This document shows, in pieces, positions 9,901 through 16,741 of a stretch of 23,853 nt of DNA. Position 1 is the first letter of the stretch. Each line of letters begins with the position of its first letter. The translations under genes and the position numbers were made by a program. Under the pieces are notes generated by a model. The model was not told the DNA's origin. It ran no database searches and saw nothing but the letters and a program-made list of their open reading frames with translations. The stretch comes from an uncultured Clostridia bacterium (GTDB lineage: Bacteria > Bacillota > Clostridia > Lachnospirales > Bianqueaceae). The stretch spans positions 1 through 23,853 of the forward strand of contig CALBGL010000060.1 of NCBI GenBank assembly GCA_937892735.1, given 5' to 3'.

Positions 9901-10474
9901 TGCGGTAGAGGAATATCAGACGCTGAAAGAGCGCTGTGATTTCCTGACATCCCAGTTGGAGGATGTGAAGAAGGCCGAGGAGAGTCTGCGAGATATCATC
10001 CGTCAGCTGACGGAGCAGATGGAAAAGCAGTTTCAGGAGGGTTTCGGGAAGATCTCAGAGCAGTTTAACCAGGTGTTTCGTAAGATGTTTGGCGGTGGAA
10101 AAGGCATGCTCAGGCTGGAGGAAGAGGATCATCCTCTGGAATCCGGCATCGAGATTGTTGCACAGCCGCCGGGAAAAACGCTGAAGAGCATGACGGCGCT
10201 TTCCGGTGGAGAACGGGCGTTGACAGCGATTGCGATTTTGTTCGCCATACAACAGCTGAAACCGGCGCCGTTTTGTATCCTGGACGAGATTGAGGCGGCG
10301 CTGGATGATGCGAATGTGAAACGGTATGCAGATTTTCTGAAGACGCTTTGCGATACGACGCAGTTTATCGTGATCACACATCGAAAAGGAACTATGGAAG
10401 CAGCGACTGTGATGTACGGGATTACCATGGAAGAAAAGGGAGTTTCTAAGTGTATCTCCGTGAAATTTGAATAA
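6917..10474 (+). CDS. smc: Chromosome segregation protein SMC
   Basis: SMC is the ATPase core of the SMC-ScpAB condensin that organises and separates daughter chromosomes. All parts of the 1,185-residue protein are seen. Walker A is at residues 31-38 (GPNGSGKS). A first coiled coil very rich in Glu/Gln/Lys runs from about 165 to 505. The hinge lies at about 510-680, ending in the glycine-rich GGSITGGSTGGKN. A second coiled coil follows, then the C-terminal signature LSGGERALTAIAILFA near 1093 and the Walker B/D-loop FCILDEIEAALDDAN near 1119. The frame is unbroken. It stands in the standard rnc-smc-ftsY order. Long open frames on the opposite strand are shadows of its biased coiled-coil codons. 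Confidence 0.97.
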   Translation: MELKCVEIIGFKSFADKLTLTFHGGITAIVGPNGSGKSNVADAIRWVLGEQSAKSLRGSRMEDVIFAGTERRRPVNFAQVILTLGNQDRSLSYDADEVAISRKMYRSGESEYLINGVKCRLRDVQELLMDTGIGKDGYSIIGQGRIDQLLSNKPQDRRMIFEEAAGIVKFKVRREEANKQLLEEQANLQRVSDILEEASSRLEPLEKQAAEARKHRNLTEELKQLEVQAFLRQYEQQSGQFRSLEEKTEQLLVQLEEARERRRHVKEAAEICQREAEEAAKNLAKAMQELNDLRVLRESQDGERKLYMQNMEQLRKEQRDVKEHLEDTKGRLARRQDTYEKEQKQLAQLRQKKETQKEQQALLLETQKELAKEHEESRQKKELAEASLETLRQDVEQLKETSARQEVRQEQEQGQQGDMKQKLEKLTREYEAQYQQLETAQKELEEARGEFEQCNRDIAEKTDEISTIRAKLREAETRLEEAEKEIHQVESRIRWLKELEKEYEGYSGSVKWIMQQKQQDPQHGDGILGTVADLIQVPPYLATALEIALGGAVQNIVTDHLQTAQYWIEALRARKAGRATFQPLDRVQGREIRRDEKLLAMPGVMGYAPELIGFDPRYGAIISRLLGNVVIAQDFKSAAAVARSYGQYLRVVTLKGDIFNIGGSITGGSTGGKNASILNRKGELSEQEARLDVARKTGLRLMQEVAGLSEERQQKSREMEALSQRREALSQETAQRQSSYDQNELRAQMLRAQLDEAKRDAQMIGQSIEKNERFLEEVRHELEEKQQAYQVEADRLKAIQEQEEEDRKKEEEMRSQILRVRIELSTSEQLIASMVNSGERESADMHQDQEQIERYEDRLKEVDREIGRLESEALRSEAELGQVGNQIQSFGEKIEELTQVRDDKEEQRRESIVASEEVVQWVTDLEKEQYRLDTQASRVKKELAELQDRIWEKYELTYNAALRMELPKLENVNAANRRMSELREELRGLGAVNLHAVEEYQTLKERCDFLTSQLEDVKKAEESLRDIIRQLTEQMEKQFQEGFGKISEQFNQVFRKMFGGGKGMLRLEEEDHPLESGIEIVAQPPGKTLKSMTALSGGERALTAIAILFAIQQLKPAPFCILDEIEAALDDANVKRYADFLKTLCDTTQFIVITHRKGTMEAATVMYGITMEEKGVSKCISVKFE

Positions 10475-10488
10475 GCGAGGGAAGAGAG

Positions 10489-11403
10489 ATGGGATTATTT
10501 GATAGCCTCAAGAAAGGCTTAGAGAAAACAAGAAACAGTCTCATGGGCAGTATCGAGCAACTGTTTGGCGCCTATGATGAGGTGGATGATGATTTCTATG
10601 AGGAGTTGGAAGAGACGCTGGTGCTATCGGATATGGGCATGGAAACCTCCATGCGCCTGGTAGAAGAGATTCGTAAGGAAGCGATGCAGCGGCGCCTGAA
10701 GCGTCCGGACGAGGTCAAGGGACTCATGCGGGAGAAGATTGCCGAGCTCCTCGGTGTGGGGGACGAGAGCATCGTGGATCCAGCCGGCATGACGATTCTT
10801 CTGGTGATCGGTGTGAATGGCGCCGGAAAGACGACAACGATCGGAAAGCTGGCAGCGCAGCTGAAGCAATCCGGGAAAAAGGTGATTCTGGCAGCAGCGG
10901 ATACGTTTCGCGCGGCGGCGATTGATCAGCTGCGAGTCTGGGCGGAGCGCTCCGGCGTGGAACTGATCAGCCATCAGGAAGGAGCAGACCCGGGGGCGGT
11001 CGTGTTTGATGCCGTAGCCGCCGCAAAGTCCAGACATGCGGATGTCCTGATCTGCGATACAGCGGGGCGTCTGCATAATAAGAAGAATCTCATGGCGGAG
11101 CTGAATAAGCTGTTTCGCATTCTAGAGCGGGAGTTTCCGCAGGCCAGGCGCGAAGTGCTGCTGGTGCTGGATGCGACCACCGGCCAGAATGCTCTGCAAC
11201 AGGCGAAATTGTTTGCAGAGAGTGCTCCCATTACGGGTATTGTCCTGACAAAGCTGGATGGAACGGCGAAGGGAGGCGTTGTCATCGCCATCGCGGCGGA
11301 ACTGGGCATTCCCGTGAAACTGATTGGCGTCGGTGAGAAGATGGAAGATCTGCAAACCTTCGATCCGCAGGCTTTTGCGCAGGCACTGTTAGGAGAGGAA
11401 TGA
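10489..11403 (+). CDS. ftsY: Signal recognition particle receptor FtsY
   Basis: FtsY is the SRP receptor GTPase that docks ribosome-nascent chains at the membrane. The 304-residue protein lacks the long acidic A-domain of E. coli FtsY, as is usual in Firmicutes. It has the helical N domain (residues 1-90), the P-loop GVNGAGKTTT (108-117), DTFRAAA (138-144), DTAGR (190-194) and TKLDG (254-258), and ends with the typical GEKMEDLQTFDP. An AAGAGAG site precedes the ATG. In many Clostridia ylxM-ffh follow; here the run ends at a hairpin and the strand switches. Confidence 0.96.
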   Translation: MGLFDSLKKGLEKTRNSLMGSIEQLFGAYDEVDDDFYEELEETLVLSDMGMETSMRLVEEIRKEAMQRRLKRPDEVKGLMREKIAELLGVGDESIVDPAGMTILLVIGVNGAGKTTTIGKLAAQLKQSGKKVILAAADTFRAAAIDQLRVWAERSGVELISHQEGADPGAVVFDAVAAAKSRHADVLICDTAGRLHNKKNLMAELNKLFRILEREFPQARREVLLVLDATTGQNALQQAKLFAESAPITGIVLTKLDGTAKGGVVIAIAAELGIPVKLIGVGEKMEDLQTFDPQAFAQALLGEE

Positions 11404-11418
11404 AACGGTGAGTCAGAG

Positions 11419-11458
11419 GCTGCCGTATCTATGACGAAGAGGTCATGGATACGGCAGC
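11419..11458 (+). terminator. Hairpin terminator after ftsY
   Basis: A long inverted repeat pairs GCTGCCGTATCTATGAC (11419-11435) with 11442-11458, with a single G-T wobble and a 6-base loop. A short T run (TTTC) follows on the + strand. It lies 15 bases after the ftsY stop and marks the end of the housekeeping operon. The stem is strong but the T tract is short. Confidence 0.7.
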
Positions 11459-11552
11459 TTTCGTGATGCAGAGAGGCATATTTATTGAAAAGCAAGATGG
11501 AATTTGTCAAGGGGGGCTGCAAAACACGCATATTTCTCAAATAATTTTAAGA

Positions 11553-11585
11553 CAAGAACAGGCACTTTTCTCGTGTCCATTCCTG
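11553..11585 (-). terminator. Inverted repeat after the Rrf2 gene, possible terminator
   Basis: Thirteen bases on each side pair (11553-11565 with 11573-11585), with one mismatch, wobbles and a 7-base loop. It lies 17 bases past the stop of the Rrf2-like gene, on the side where its transcript would end. The tract after the stem on the - strand is only mildly T-rich (TCTTAAAATT), so termination is plausible but not assured. No gene is visible in the rest of 11,404-11,602. Confidence 0.45.
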
Positions 11586-11602
11586 CCTTAATGTAAATAG
11601 GA

Positions 11603-12010
11603 TCAGTTATGTTCGACCATGTCTGCAAGGGTTCTGTGATCAAAAAAATCATTGATCATTTGATAAAATTCTACCCACATAGGATATGTTCTACATTCAG
11701 AAGTTCTTTCACACGGGGATGCCCCACATTCAAGACAGGCAACCGGGGCAAGGTTTCCCTCAGTCAGCCGAAGAATATCTCCGATTTTACATTCTTCCAA
11801 CGATTTTACAAGGCGGTATCCACCGCCTTTACCCTGCAAGCCTTCAATAATTCCATTTTTGGTTAGTACAGGTATAATTCGCTCTAAATACTTTAGAGAT
11901 ATGCCTTGCCTTTCAGCAATGTCTTTCATTGGAACATAGCCACCGTCTGTATGCTCCGCAAGATCTATCAAAACACGAAGCGCATATCGCCCTCTTGTAG
12001 AAATCAACAT
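11603..12010 (-). CDS. Rrf2/IscR-family transcriptional regulator
   Basis: This is a 135-residue winged-helix repressor of the Rrf2 family, whose members sense Fe-S clusters (IscR) or cysteine status (CymR). The N-terminal part (LISTRGRYALRVLIDLA) and the wing (GLQGKGGGYRL, residues 58-67) are typical. Cysteines at 92, 95, 100 and 106 sit where IscR holds its cluster, so Fe-S binding is likely, which argues for an IscR-like rather than CymR-like sensor. The ATG at 12010 has GAGGTGA just upstream; a GTG nine bases earlier is less likely. The gene lies downstream of the remains of mnmA and has its own promoter with a palindrome. It probably controls itself and the metY-iscU operon. Confidence 0.92.
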   Translation of the reverse strand: MLISTRGRYALRVLIDLAEHTDGGYVPMKDIAERQGISLKYLERIIPVLTKNGIIEGLQGKGGGYRLVKSLEECKIGDILRLTEGNLAPVACLECGASPCERTSECRTYPMWVEFYQMINDFFDHRTLADMVEHN

Positions 12011-12033
12011 TATGGTCACCTCACTTTTAGGTA

Positions 12034-12063
12034 GTTATACCACAATAACGGTAGGTATATCAA
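12034..12063 (-). promoter_or_regulatory. Promoter of the Rrf2-like regulator gene
   Basis: On the - strand a -35 box TTGATA (12063-12058) and a -10 box TATAAC (12039-12034) are 18 bases apart, ending 24 bases before the ATG. They begin right where homology to MnmA stops, so the regulator can be transcribed on its own. Confidence 0.65.
12037..12058. promoter_or_regulatory. Putative Rrf2-type operator, autoregulatory
   Basis: The half-sites ATACC and GGTAT lie 12 bases apart and fill the promoter spacer and -10 box. On the - strand the site begins ATACCTACC, close to the ATACCAACCTAC in front of the metY operon. A repressor bound here would block RNA polymerase. The match is by eye. Confidence 0.5.
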
Positions 12064-12521
12064 GTGATAGTATAGTGAATAATACCCTTATGCTTACAAA
12101 GGATATATCCATCTTTATCAATAAAGTTACCGGCAAGCGATTTCCTGCCTGTTTGTAATTCAATAGCACTTGCATAATCGCCGTTTGGTGTAAAGCAAAT
12201 ATCCTAGCTGTCCGGTTTGGTCGCATTTACAAAACCGGCTTTTTCAGCAACGGCACGAACCTCTGTCTTTTTCATATTCCCAAGCGGAAATAACGTATGA
12301 GCAAGCTGCGTTTGCGTGAGCGAATAAGTTGCAATCAATGCAAGGATTAGGTGTGACACTTCTTTCGTAACTGTCTATAAATTTTTGGATGACTGTATTA
12401 CGGAAAACATCTGTAAAATTGAGAACATAACGCAGCCGATACACTCATATCCCTTGTCACACAGTATTTTTGCGGCAAGCGAGGAATCAACGCCACCACT
12501 CATTGCAATCAATGCTTTCAT
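12064..12521 (-). pseudogene. mnmA: Decayed tRNA 2-thiouridine synthase gene (mnmA remnant)
   Basis: MnmA adds sulfur to U34 of tRNA, using sulfur from the IscS-type desulfurase. Three pieces of it can be read on the - strand in different frames. The first is the start, ALIAMSGGVDSSLAAKIL (PP-loop), from ATG 12521. The second is YVLNFTDVFRNTVIQKFIDS followed by TPNPCIDCN with a catalytic Cys. The third runs from SLTQTQLAHTLFPLGNMKKT through KPDS-stop-DICFTPNGDYAS to GIIHYTI. Two internal stretches are deleted, CAG has become TAG before DICF, and everything after HYTI, normally followed by GQRRGLG, is gone. The ATG overlaps the iscU stop (ATGA), so the intact gene was once coupled to iscU. Confidence 0.88.
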
Positions 12522-12952
12522 ACTTCGCAGCAGTGGCTACAACTTTCGCAGTCAGGAAATTGTTTTTTATCGTATTCGATACCGTTCTTCTCATAATAAT
12601 CCTGTAGCGCCTTTTTGATCGCTTCTTCCGCCAGAACGGAACAATGAAGCTTATGTGCAGGTAGACCGTCAAGCGCTTCGACAACTGCCTTATTTGTAAG
12701 GGTAAGCGCTTGCGACACAGGCTTTCCCTTAATAAGCTCGGTTGCCATTGAGCTTGATGCGATTGCAGAGCCGCAGCCGAAAGTTTCAAATTTTACATCG
12801 ACAATAATGTCGTTTTCAATTTTGAGATATATTTTCATAATATCTCCGCATTTGGCATTGCCGACTTCACCGATACCATCAGCATTTTCAATCACGCCGA
12901 CATTGCGGGGATTTCGGAAATGCTCCATTACTTTTTCACTGTATAATGCCAT
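12518..12952 (-). CDS. iscU: Fe-S cluster scaffold protein, IscU/NifU-N type
   Basis: This scaffold receives sulfur from the desulfurase and iron, and builds Fe-S clusters. The 144-residue protein starts ALYSEKVMEHFRNPRNVG and has the three ligand cysteines at 35 (NAKCGD), 60 (FGCGSAIASSS) and 104 (HCSVLAE). The tail CESCSHCCEV adds four more cysteines, a feature of clostridial forms. A GTGAGG site lies eight bases before the ATG. It directly follows iscS, ten bases away, and its stop overlaps the old mnmA start. Confidence 0.95.
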   Translation of the reverse strand: MALYSEKVMEHFRNPRNVGVIENADGIGEVGNAKCGDIMKIYLKIENDIIVDVKFETFGCGSAIASSSMATELIKGKPVSQALTLTNKAVVEALDGLPAHKLHCSVLAEEAIKKALQDYYEKNGIEYDKKQFPDCESCSHCCEV

Positions 12953-12962
12953 ATTAACAACC

Positions 12963-14153
12963 TCACTTTATTATGAACGCTTTCTTTCCGTTTACAAGGT
13001 CACGCCATATTGGTGATATGCCCCGCAGATAGCTGACAACCTCTTTGACGGATTTAATGGTGTATTCTATTTCTTCCTCGGTATTTTCTTCCGACAGAGA
13101 TAGCCTTAACGAGCCATGAGCAATATCGTGAACCCTGCCGATGGCAAGCAAAACGTGACTCGGATCAAGAGAACCGGAAGTGCAGGCAGAACCGGAGGAG
13201 GCACAGATACCTTTATCATCGAGGAGAAGCAGTAAGGATTCACCCTCAATGCCCTCAAAGCAGAAATTTACATTGCCGGGAAGTCGCCTCGAACCATCAC
13301 CGTTCAGTACAGAATGCGGTATCTCCGACAATCCCAAAATCAGTTTATCTCTCAATGCAGTAATTTTTACGGCATTTTCGTCAATGCGATCGCACGCTTC
13401 TTCCAAAGCCGCCGCCATTCCCATAATAGCAGGAATATTCTCTGTGCCCGCACGCTTGCTACGTTCCTGAGCACCGCCTTCAATCAAGGTTGTCAGCGGA
13501 ATCCCTTTTCTCACATACAATACTCCGATACCTTTCGGGCCGTGGAATTTGTGTGCCGACAGGGAGAGCATATCAATATTTTGCTTCTGCACATTGATGT
13601 GAAGATGTCCCACCGCTTGAACCGCATCGGTATGGAATATTATTCCTTTTGCTCGGCAAATTTCACCGATTTCGTTTATCGGCTGAATGGTGCCGATTTC
13701 ATTATTTGCATACATCACGGTAACGAGGCAGGTATCTTCACGAATGGCTTGCTCGACTTGTTCGGGCAGAACAAGTCCGTTTTCGTGAACATCAAGGAGC
13801 GTTATTTCAAAACCATTATTCTTTAGTTTTTCCAAGGTATGCAGAACGGCGTGATGTTCAAATGCAGTAGAGATAATGTGTTTCTTGCCTTTTCTTACGC
13901 CGATTTTGGCAGCGGAAAGGATTGCCTGATTGTCTGCTTCACTGCCACCGGAAGTAAATGTGATTTCTTTTGCAGTACATCCAAGACACTTTGCAATTCG
14001 TTCTCTCGCATTGTTGAGTGCTTCGGCTACGGCTTGTCCGGCAGAATGCAAACTGGAAGGATTACCGTAAAAGGTATCCATATACGGTAGCATAGCGTTG
14101 ATTGCCGTTTTGCTCATTCTTGTAGTTGCAGCATTATCAAGATATATTCTCAT
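12963..14153 (-). CDS. iscS: Cysteine desulfurase (IscS/NifS family)
   Basis: This PLP enzyme takes sulfur from cysteine, leaving alanine, and passes it as a persulfide to IscU and to tRNA-thiolating enzymes. The 396-residue protein starts RIYLDNAATT and has the PLP lysine at 202 in SAHKFHGPKG and the persulfide cysteine at 324 in ASSGSACTSGSLD. The long SACTSG loop groups it with the NifS/IscS class rather than SufS. AGGAGA lies just before the ATG. A perfect hairpin sits in the 54-base gap after cysK. Its gene symbol could equally be nifS. Confidence 0.95.
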   Translation of the reverse strand: MRIYLDNAATTRMSKTAINAMLPYMDTFYGNPSSLHSAGQAVAEALNNARERIAKCLGCTAKEITFTSGGSEADNQAILSAAKIGVRKGKKHIISTAFEHHAVLHTLEKLKNNGFEITLLDVHENGLVLPEQVEQAIREDTCLVTVMYANNEIGTIQPINEIGEICRAKGIIFHTDAVQAVGHLHINVQKQNIDMLSLSAHKFHGPKGIGVLYVRKGIPLTTLIEGGAQERSKRAGTENIPAIMGMAAALEEACDRIDENAVKITALRDKLILGLSEIPHSVLNGDGSRRLPGNVNFCFEGIEGESLLLLLDDKGICASSGSACTSGSLDPSHVLLAIGRVHDIAHGSLRLSLSEENTEEEIEYTIKSVKEVVSYLRGISPIWRDLVNGKKAFIIK

Positions 14154-14167
14154 ATATAATCTCCTAA

Positions 14168-14201
14168 AGCTCCGACACCTGTTGAGAAAGATGTCGGAGC
14201 T
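14168..14201 (-). other. Perfect hairpin between cysK and iscS
   Basis: AGCTCCGACA (14168-14177) pairs perfectly with 14192-14201 around a 14-base loop. On the transcribed strand the stem ends immediately before TTAGGAGA, the iscS ribosome site. No long T tract follows, so it is more likely an RNA processing, stability or partial attenuation element than a full terminator. Confidence 0.5.
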
Positions 14202-14207
14202 GATGAT

Positions 14208-15140
14208 TTAATTCTCAAAAAGCGGTGTGGACAAATATCTGTCACCCGTATCAGGAAGCAAAACAACGATGATTTTTCCTTCATTTTCGGGACGTTTAGC
14301 GAGTTCGATAGCCGCAAATGCCGCTGCACCCGAGGAAATTCCTACAAGTACACCCTCGTTCTTGCTTATCAGTTTTCCGGTTGTAAAGGCATCCCCGTTG
14401 GACACAGGGATAATCTCGTCGTAAATCCCCGTGTTCAGCACATCGGGAACAAAGCCAGCTCCGATACCTTGGATTTTATGCGGTCCTGCGACTCCTGTGG
14501 AGAGTACCGCAGAGGAAGCAGGTTCAACAGCGACAACCTTGATACTCGGATTCTTGGATTTGAGATATTCACCAACACCCGTGATCGTACCGCCGGTTCC
14601 GACACCCGCCACGAAAATATCTACCTTACCATCGGTGTCCTCGTAGATTTCGGGACCCGTATTTTCTCTGTGTGCTTTGGGATTAGCTGGATTTACAAAC
14701 TGTCCGGGGATAAAGCTGCCCGGAATCTCCTTAGCAAGTTCCTCGGCTTTTGCAATAGCGCCTTTCATACCTTTTGCGCCCTCTGTCAGCACAAGCTCGG
14801 CACCGTAGGCATTCATTAACTGTCTGCGTTCTACCGACATAGTTTCGGGCATTGTAAGGATGATTCTGTACCCTCGTGCCGCCGCAACAGATGCAAGTCC
14901 GATTCCTGTATTACCCGATGTGGGTTCGATAATGACAGAGCTAGGTTTCAACTTTCCCGATGCTTCTGCATCATCCAAAATTGCCTTTGCAATACGGTCT
15001 TTTACAGAGCCTGCAGGATTAAAATATTCCAGTTTGGCAATGACCTTTGCTTTCAGATCAAATTTCTTTTCGATATGAGTGAGTTCCAGAAGCGGTGTTT
15101 TGCCGATGAGTTGGTCGGCAGAGGTATATATGTTAGACAT
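14208..15140 (-). CDS. cysK: Cysteine synthase A (O-acetylserine sulfhydrylase)
   Basis: CysK joins O-acetylserine and sulfide to make cysteine, using PLP. The 310-residue protein has the PLP lysine at 47 in NPAGSVKDRIA, the substrate loop PTSGNTGIG, and the phosphate-binding GTGGTITG. The ATG at 15140 has GGAGATT upstream; a TTG fifteen bases earlier in frame is inside that ribosome site and is rejected. It follows metY by 16 bases. With iscS downstream the operon both makes and breaks cysteine, so flux into Fe-S assembly can be tied to sulfur supply. Confidence 0.95.
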   Translation of the reverse strand: MSNIYTSADQLIGKTPLLELTHIEKKFDLKAKVIAKLEYFNPAGSVKDRIAKAILDDAEASGKLKPSSVIIEPTSGNTGIGLASVAAARGYRIILTMPETMSVERRQLMNAYGAELVLTEGAKGMKGAIAKAEELAKEIPGSFIPGQFVNPANPKAHRENTGPEIYEDTDGKVDIFVAGVGTGGTITGVGEYLKSKNPSIKVVAVEPASSAVLSTGVAGPHKIQGIGAGFVPDVLNTGIYDEIIPVSNGDAFTTGKLISKNEGVLVGISSGAAAFAAIELAKRPENEGKIIVVLLPDTGDRYLSTPLFEN

Positions 15141-15156
15141 AATCGTAATCTCCAAA

Positions 15157-16440
15157 TTATTTTACTGCATCAAAGCCGTTTTGCAGGTCGGCAATGATGT
15201 CATCAATATGTTCCGTACCAATGGAAAGGCGAATCGTATTCGGCTTGATCCCCTGATCCGCCAGTTCTTCTGCGGAGAGCTGGCTGTGAGTCGTCGTTGC
15301 AGGATGGATCACAAGGCTCTTTACATCGGCAACATTGGCAAGCAGAGAGAATATTTTAAGGCTGTCAATGAATTTGTGTGCTTCCTTGACGCCGCCTTTG
15401 ATCTCAAAGGTAAAAATGGAACCGCCGCCGTTCGGGAAATATTTCTGATACAGTTCATTGTCGGGGTGATCGGACAATGACGGGTGATTGACCTTTTCCA
15501 CCTGCGGATGATTGGCGAGAAATTCCACAACTTTTTTCGTGTTCTCTGCATGGCGTTCCAAGCGAAGTGACAAAGTTTCGATGCCCTGCAAAAGCAGAAA
15601 TGCTGCAAAGGGAGAGATAGTAGCACCCGTATCACGAAGCAATACTGCGCGGACATACGTTACAAATGCTGCAGCACCGACTGCCTTTACAAAGGATACG
15701 CCGTGATAGCTCGGATTAGGTTCTGCAATAGCAGGATATTTGCCACTTTGAGACCAATCAAACTTGCCGGAGTCTACAATGATACCGCCGAGGGTTGTAC
15801 CATGCCCGCCGAGGAACTTTGTTGCAGAATGGACAACAATATCTGCACCATGCTCAATCGGACGGATCAAATACGGTGTACCGAAGGTATTATCAACCAC
15901 AAGCGGAATACTATGCTTATGGGCGAGCTCGGCAAGTGCGTCAATGTCAGGAATATCGCTGTTCGGATTGCCGAGTGTCTCGATATAGATAGCTCTTGTG
16001 TTATCTTTGATAGCTGCTTCGACTCCTGCAAGGTCATGAATGTTTACAAAACTTGCCGTGATACCGAAGTTCGGGAGCGTATGCGCCAGCAGATTATAGC
16101 TGCCGCCGTAGATTGTCTTTTGCACAACGAAGTGACCGCCGTTCTGACCGAGTGCTTCGAGTGTATATGTAATTGCCGCCGCTCCTGATGCAAGAGCCAA
16201 TGCCGCAACACCACCTTCAAGGGCTGCTACACGTTGTTCGAGAACATCCTGTGTGGAGTTAGTAAGTCTGCCGTATATGTTACCTGCATCAGTAAGACCA
16301 AAGCGTGCGGCGGCGTGTTCGCAGTTATGGAACACATAAGAAGTGGTTGCGTAAATCGGTACCGCACGGGCATCGGTTGTGGGATCGGGATTTTCCTGAC
16401 CAACATGGAGCTGTAAAGTTTCAAATTTGTAATTAGACAT
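15157..16440 (-). CDS. metY: O-acetylhomoserine sulfhydrylase
   Basis: This is a PLP enzyme of the Cys/Met metabolism family that makes homocysteine from O-acetylhomoserine and sulfide, the direct route to methionine. The 427-residue length suits MetY better than the shorter cystathionine enzymes. The start YKFETLQLHVGQENPDPTT and the PLP lysine 208 in VVHSATKFLGGHGTTLGG are typical. AAGGAAA precedes the ATG. It is the first enzyme gene of the operon, about 300 bases from the promoter, and the space between holds the Cys/Met-rich leader frame. Confidence 0.94.
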   Translation of the reverse strand: MSNYKFETLQLHVGQENPDPTTDARAVPIYATTSYVFHNCEHAAARFGLTDAGNIYGRLTNSTQDVLEQRVAALEGGVAALALASGAAAITYTLEALGQNGGHFVVQKTIYGGSYNLLAHTLPNFGITASFVNIHDLAGVEAAIKDNTRAIYIETLGNPNSDIPDIDALAELAHKHSIPLVVDNTFGTPYLIRPIEHGADIVVHSATKFLGGHGTTLGGIIVDSGKFDWSQSGKYPAIAEPNPSYHGVSFVKAVGAAAFVTYVRAVLLRDTGATISPFAAFLLLQGIETLSLRLERHAENTKKVVEFLANHPQVEKVNHPSLSDHPDNELYQKYFPNGGGSIFTFEIKGGVKEAHKFIDSLKIFSLLANVADVKSLVIHPATTTHSQLSAEELADQGIKPNTIRLSIGTEHIDDIIADLQNGFDAVK

Positions 16441-16483
16441 AATTGTAATTTCCTTTCGTTATTGAATGTATTTGTTATCGGGT

Positions 16484-16561
16484 TTATAAATGACGATTAC
16501 AAGGGCACATTCGTCCGAAACGAAAATTTTCTCTGACGAGTTTTTCAAAATAGTTTTCCAT
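16484..16561 (-). CDS. Possible second leader peptide, 25 aa
   Basis: A short frame reads MENYFEKLVRENFRFGR then MCPCNRHL and stop. Its ATG overlaps the end of the first leader frame by 17 bases, so it could be translated by reinitiation. Ribosome site support is weak (GGCAGG, 10 or more bases away). It ends 43 bases before the metY ATG and carries two cysteines near its end. It could be a real coupled peptide or chance. Confidence 0.3.
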   Translation of the reverse strand: MENYFEKLVRENFRFGRMCPCNRHL

Positions 16562-16700
16562 AGGTGATTACCTGCCTTAAAAAAATACCGGAGAGTACAT
16601 CGGAAAGATGAGCGCAGCAAGTCTTGCACATACGACAAGTCCACATGCACATCTCCATAATCATAGCAGTAATGATATTGGTGCGCTGTTTCATATCCAT
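16545..16700 (-). CDS. Cys/Met-rich leader peptide of the metY-cysK-iscS-iscU operon
   Basis: A 51-codon frame (49 if the second ATG at 16694 is used) lies between the promoter and metY. GGAAGGAG stands four bases before the first ATG and nine before the second, so the second is favoured. Residues 13-29 read MIMEMCMWTCRMCKTCC: ten of seventeen are Met or Cys. The genes behind it make cysteine and homocysteine, so ribosome stalling on Cys or Met codons is a reasonable sensing device. Known attenuators of amino-acid operons work this way. The peptide has no family that I recognise. A metal-binding small protein is the alternative. Confidence 0.6.
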   Translation of the reverse strand: MDMKQRTNIITAMIMEMCMWTCRMCKTCCAHLSDVLSGIFLRQVITYGKLF

Positions 16701-16719
16701 GTTCTCCTTCCATTAGTTT

Positions 16720-16734
16720 ACCTACTTTGTAGGT
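16720..16734. promoter_or_regulatory. Palindromic operator in front of the metY operon
   Basis: ACCTAC-N3-GTAGGT is a perfect palindrome seven bases past the -10 box, at about the transcription start. It is flanked by ACCAACC, giving similarity to the site at the Rrf2-like gene. Repression by that regulator is the simplest reading. Confidence 0.55.
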
Positions 16735-16741
16735 TGGTATT

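Noticed and set aside
9083..9901. 272-residue frame opposite smc
   Set aside because: It is a shadow of the Glu/Gln-rich coiled coil; the sense frame is a complete SMC.
16579..16585. Run of seven T on the - strand in the metY leader as an attenuator terminator
   Set aside because: I could not find a stable hairpin directly before it; only 3-4 base pairs form.
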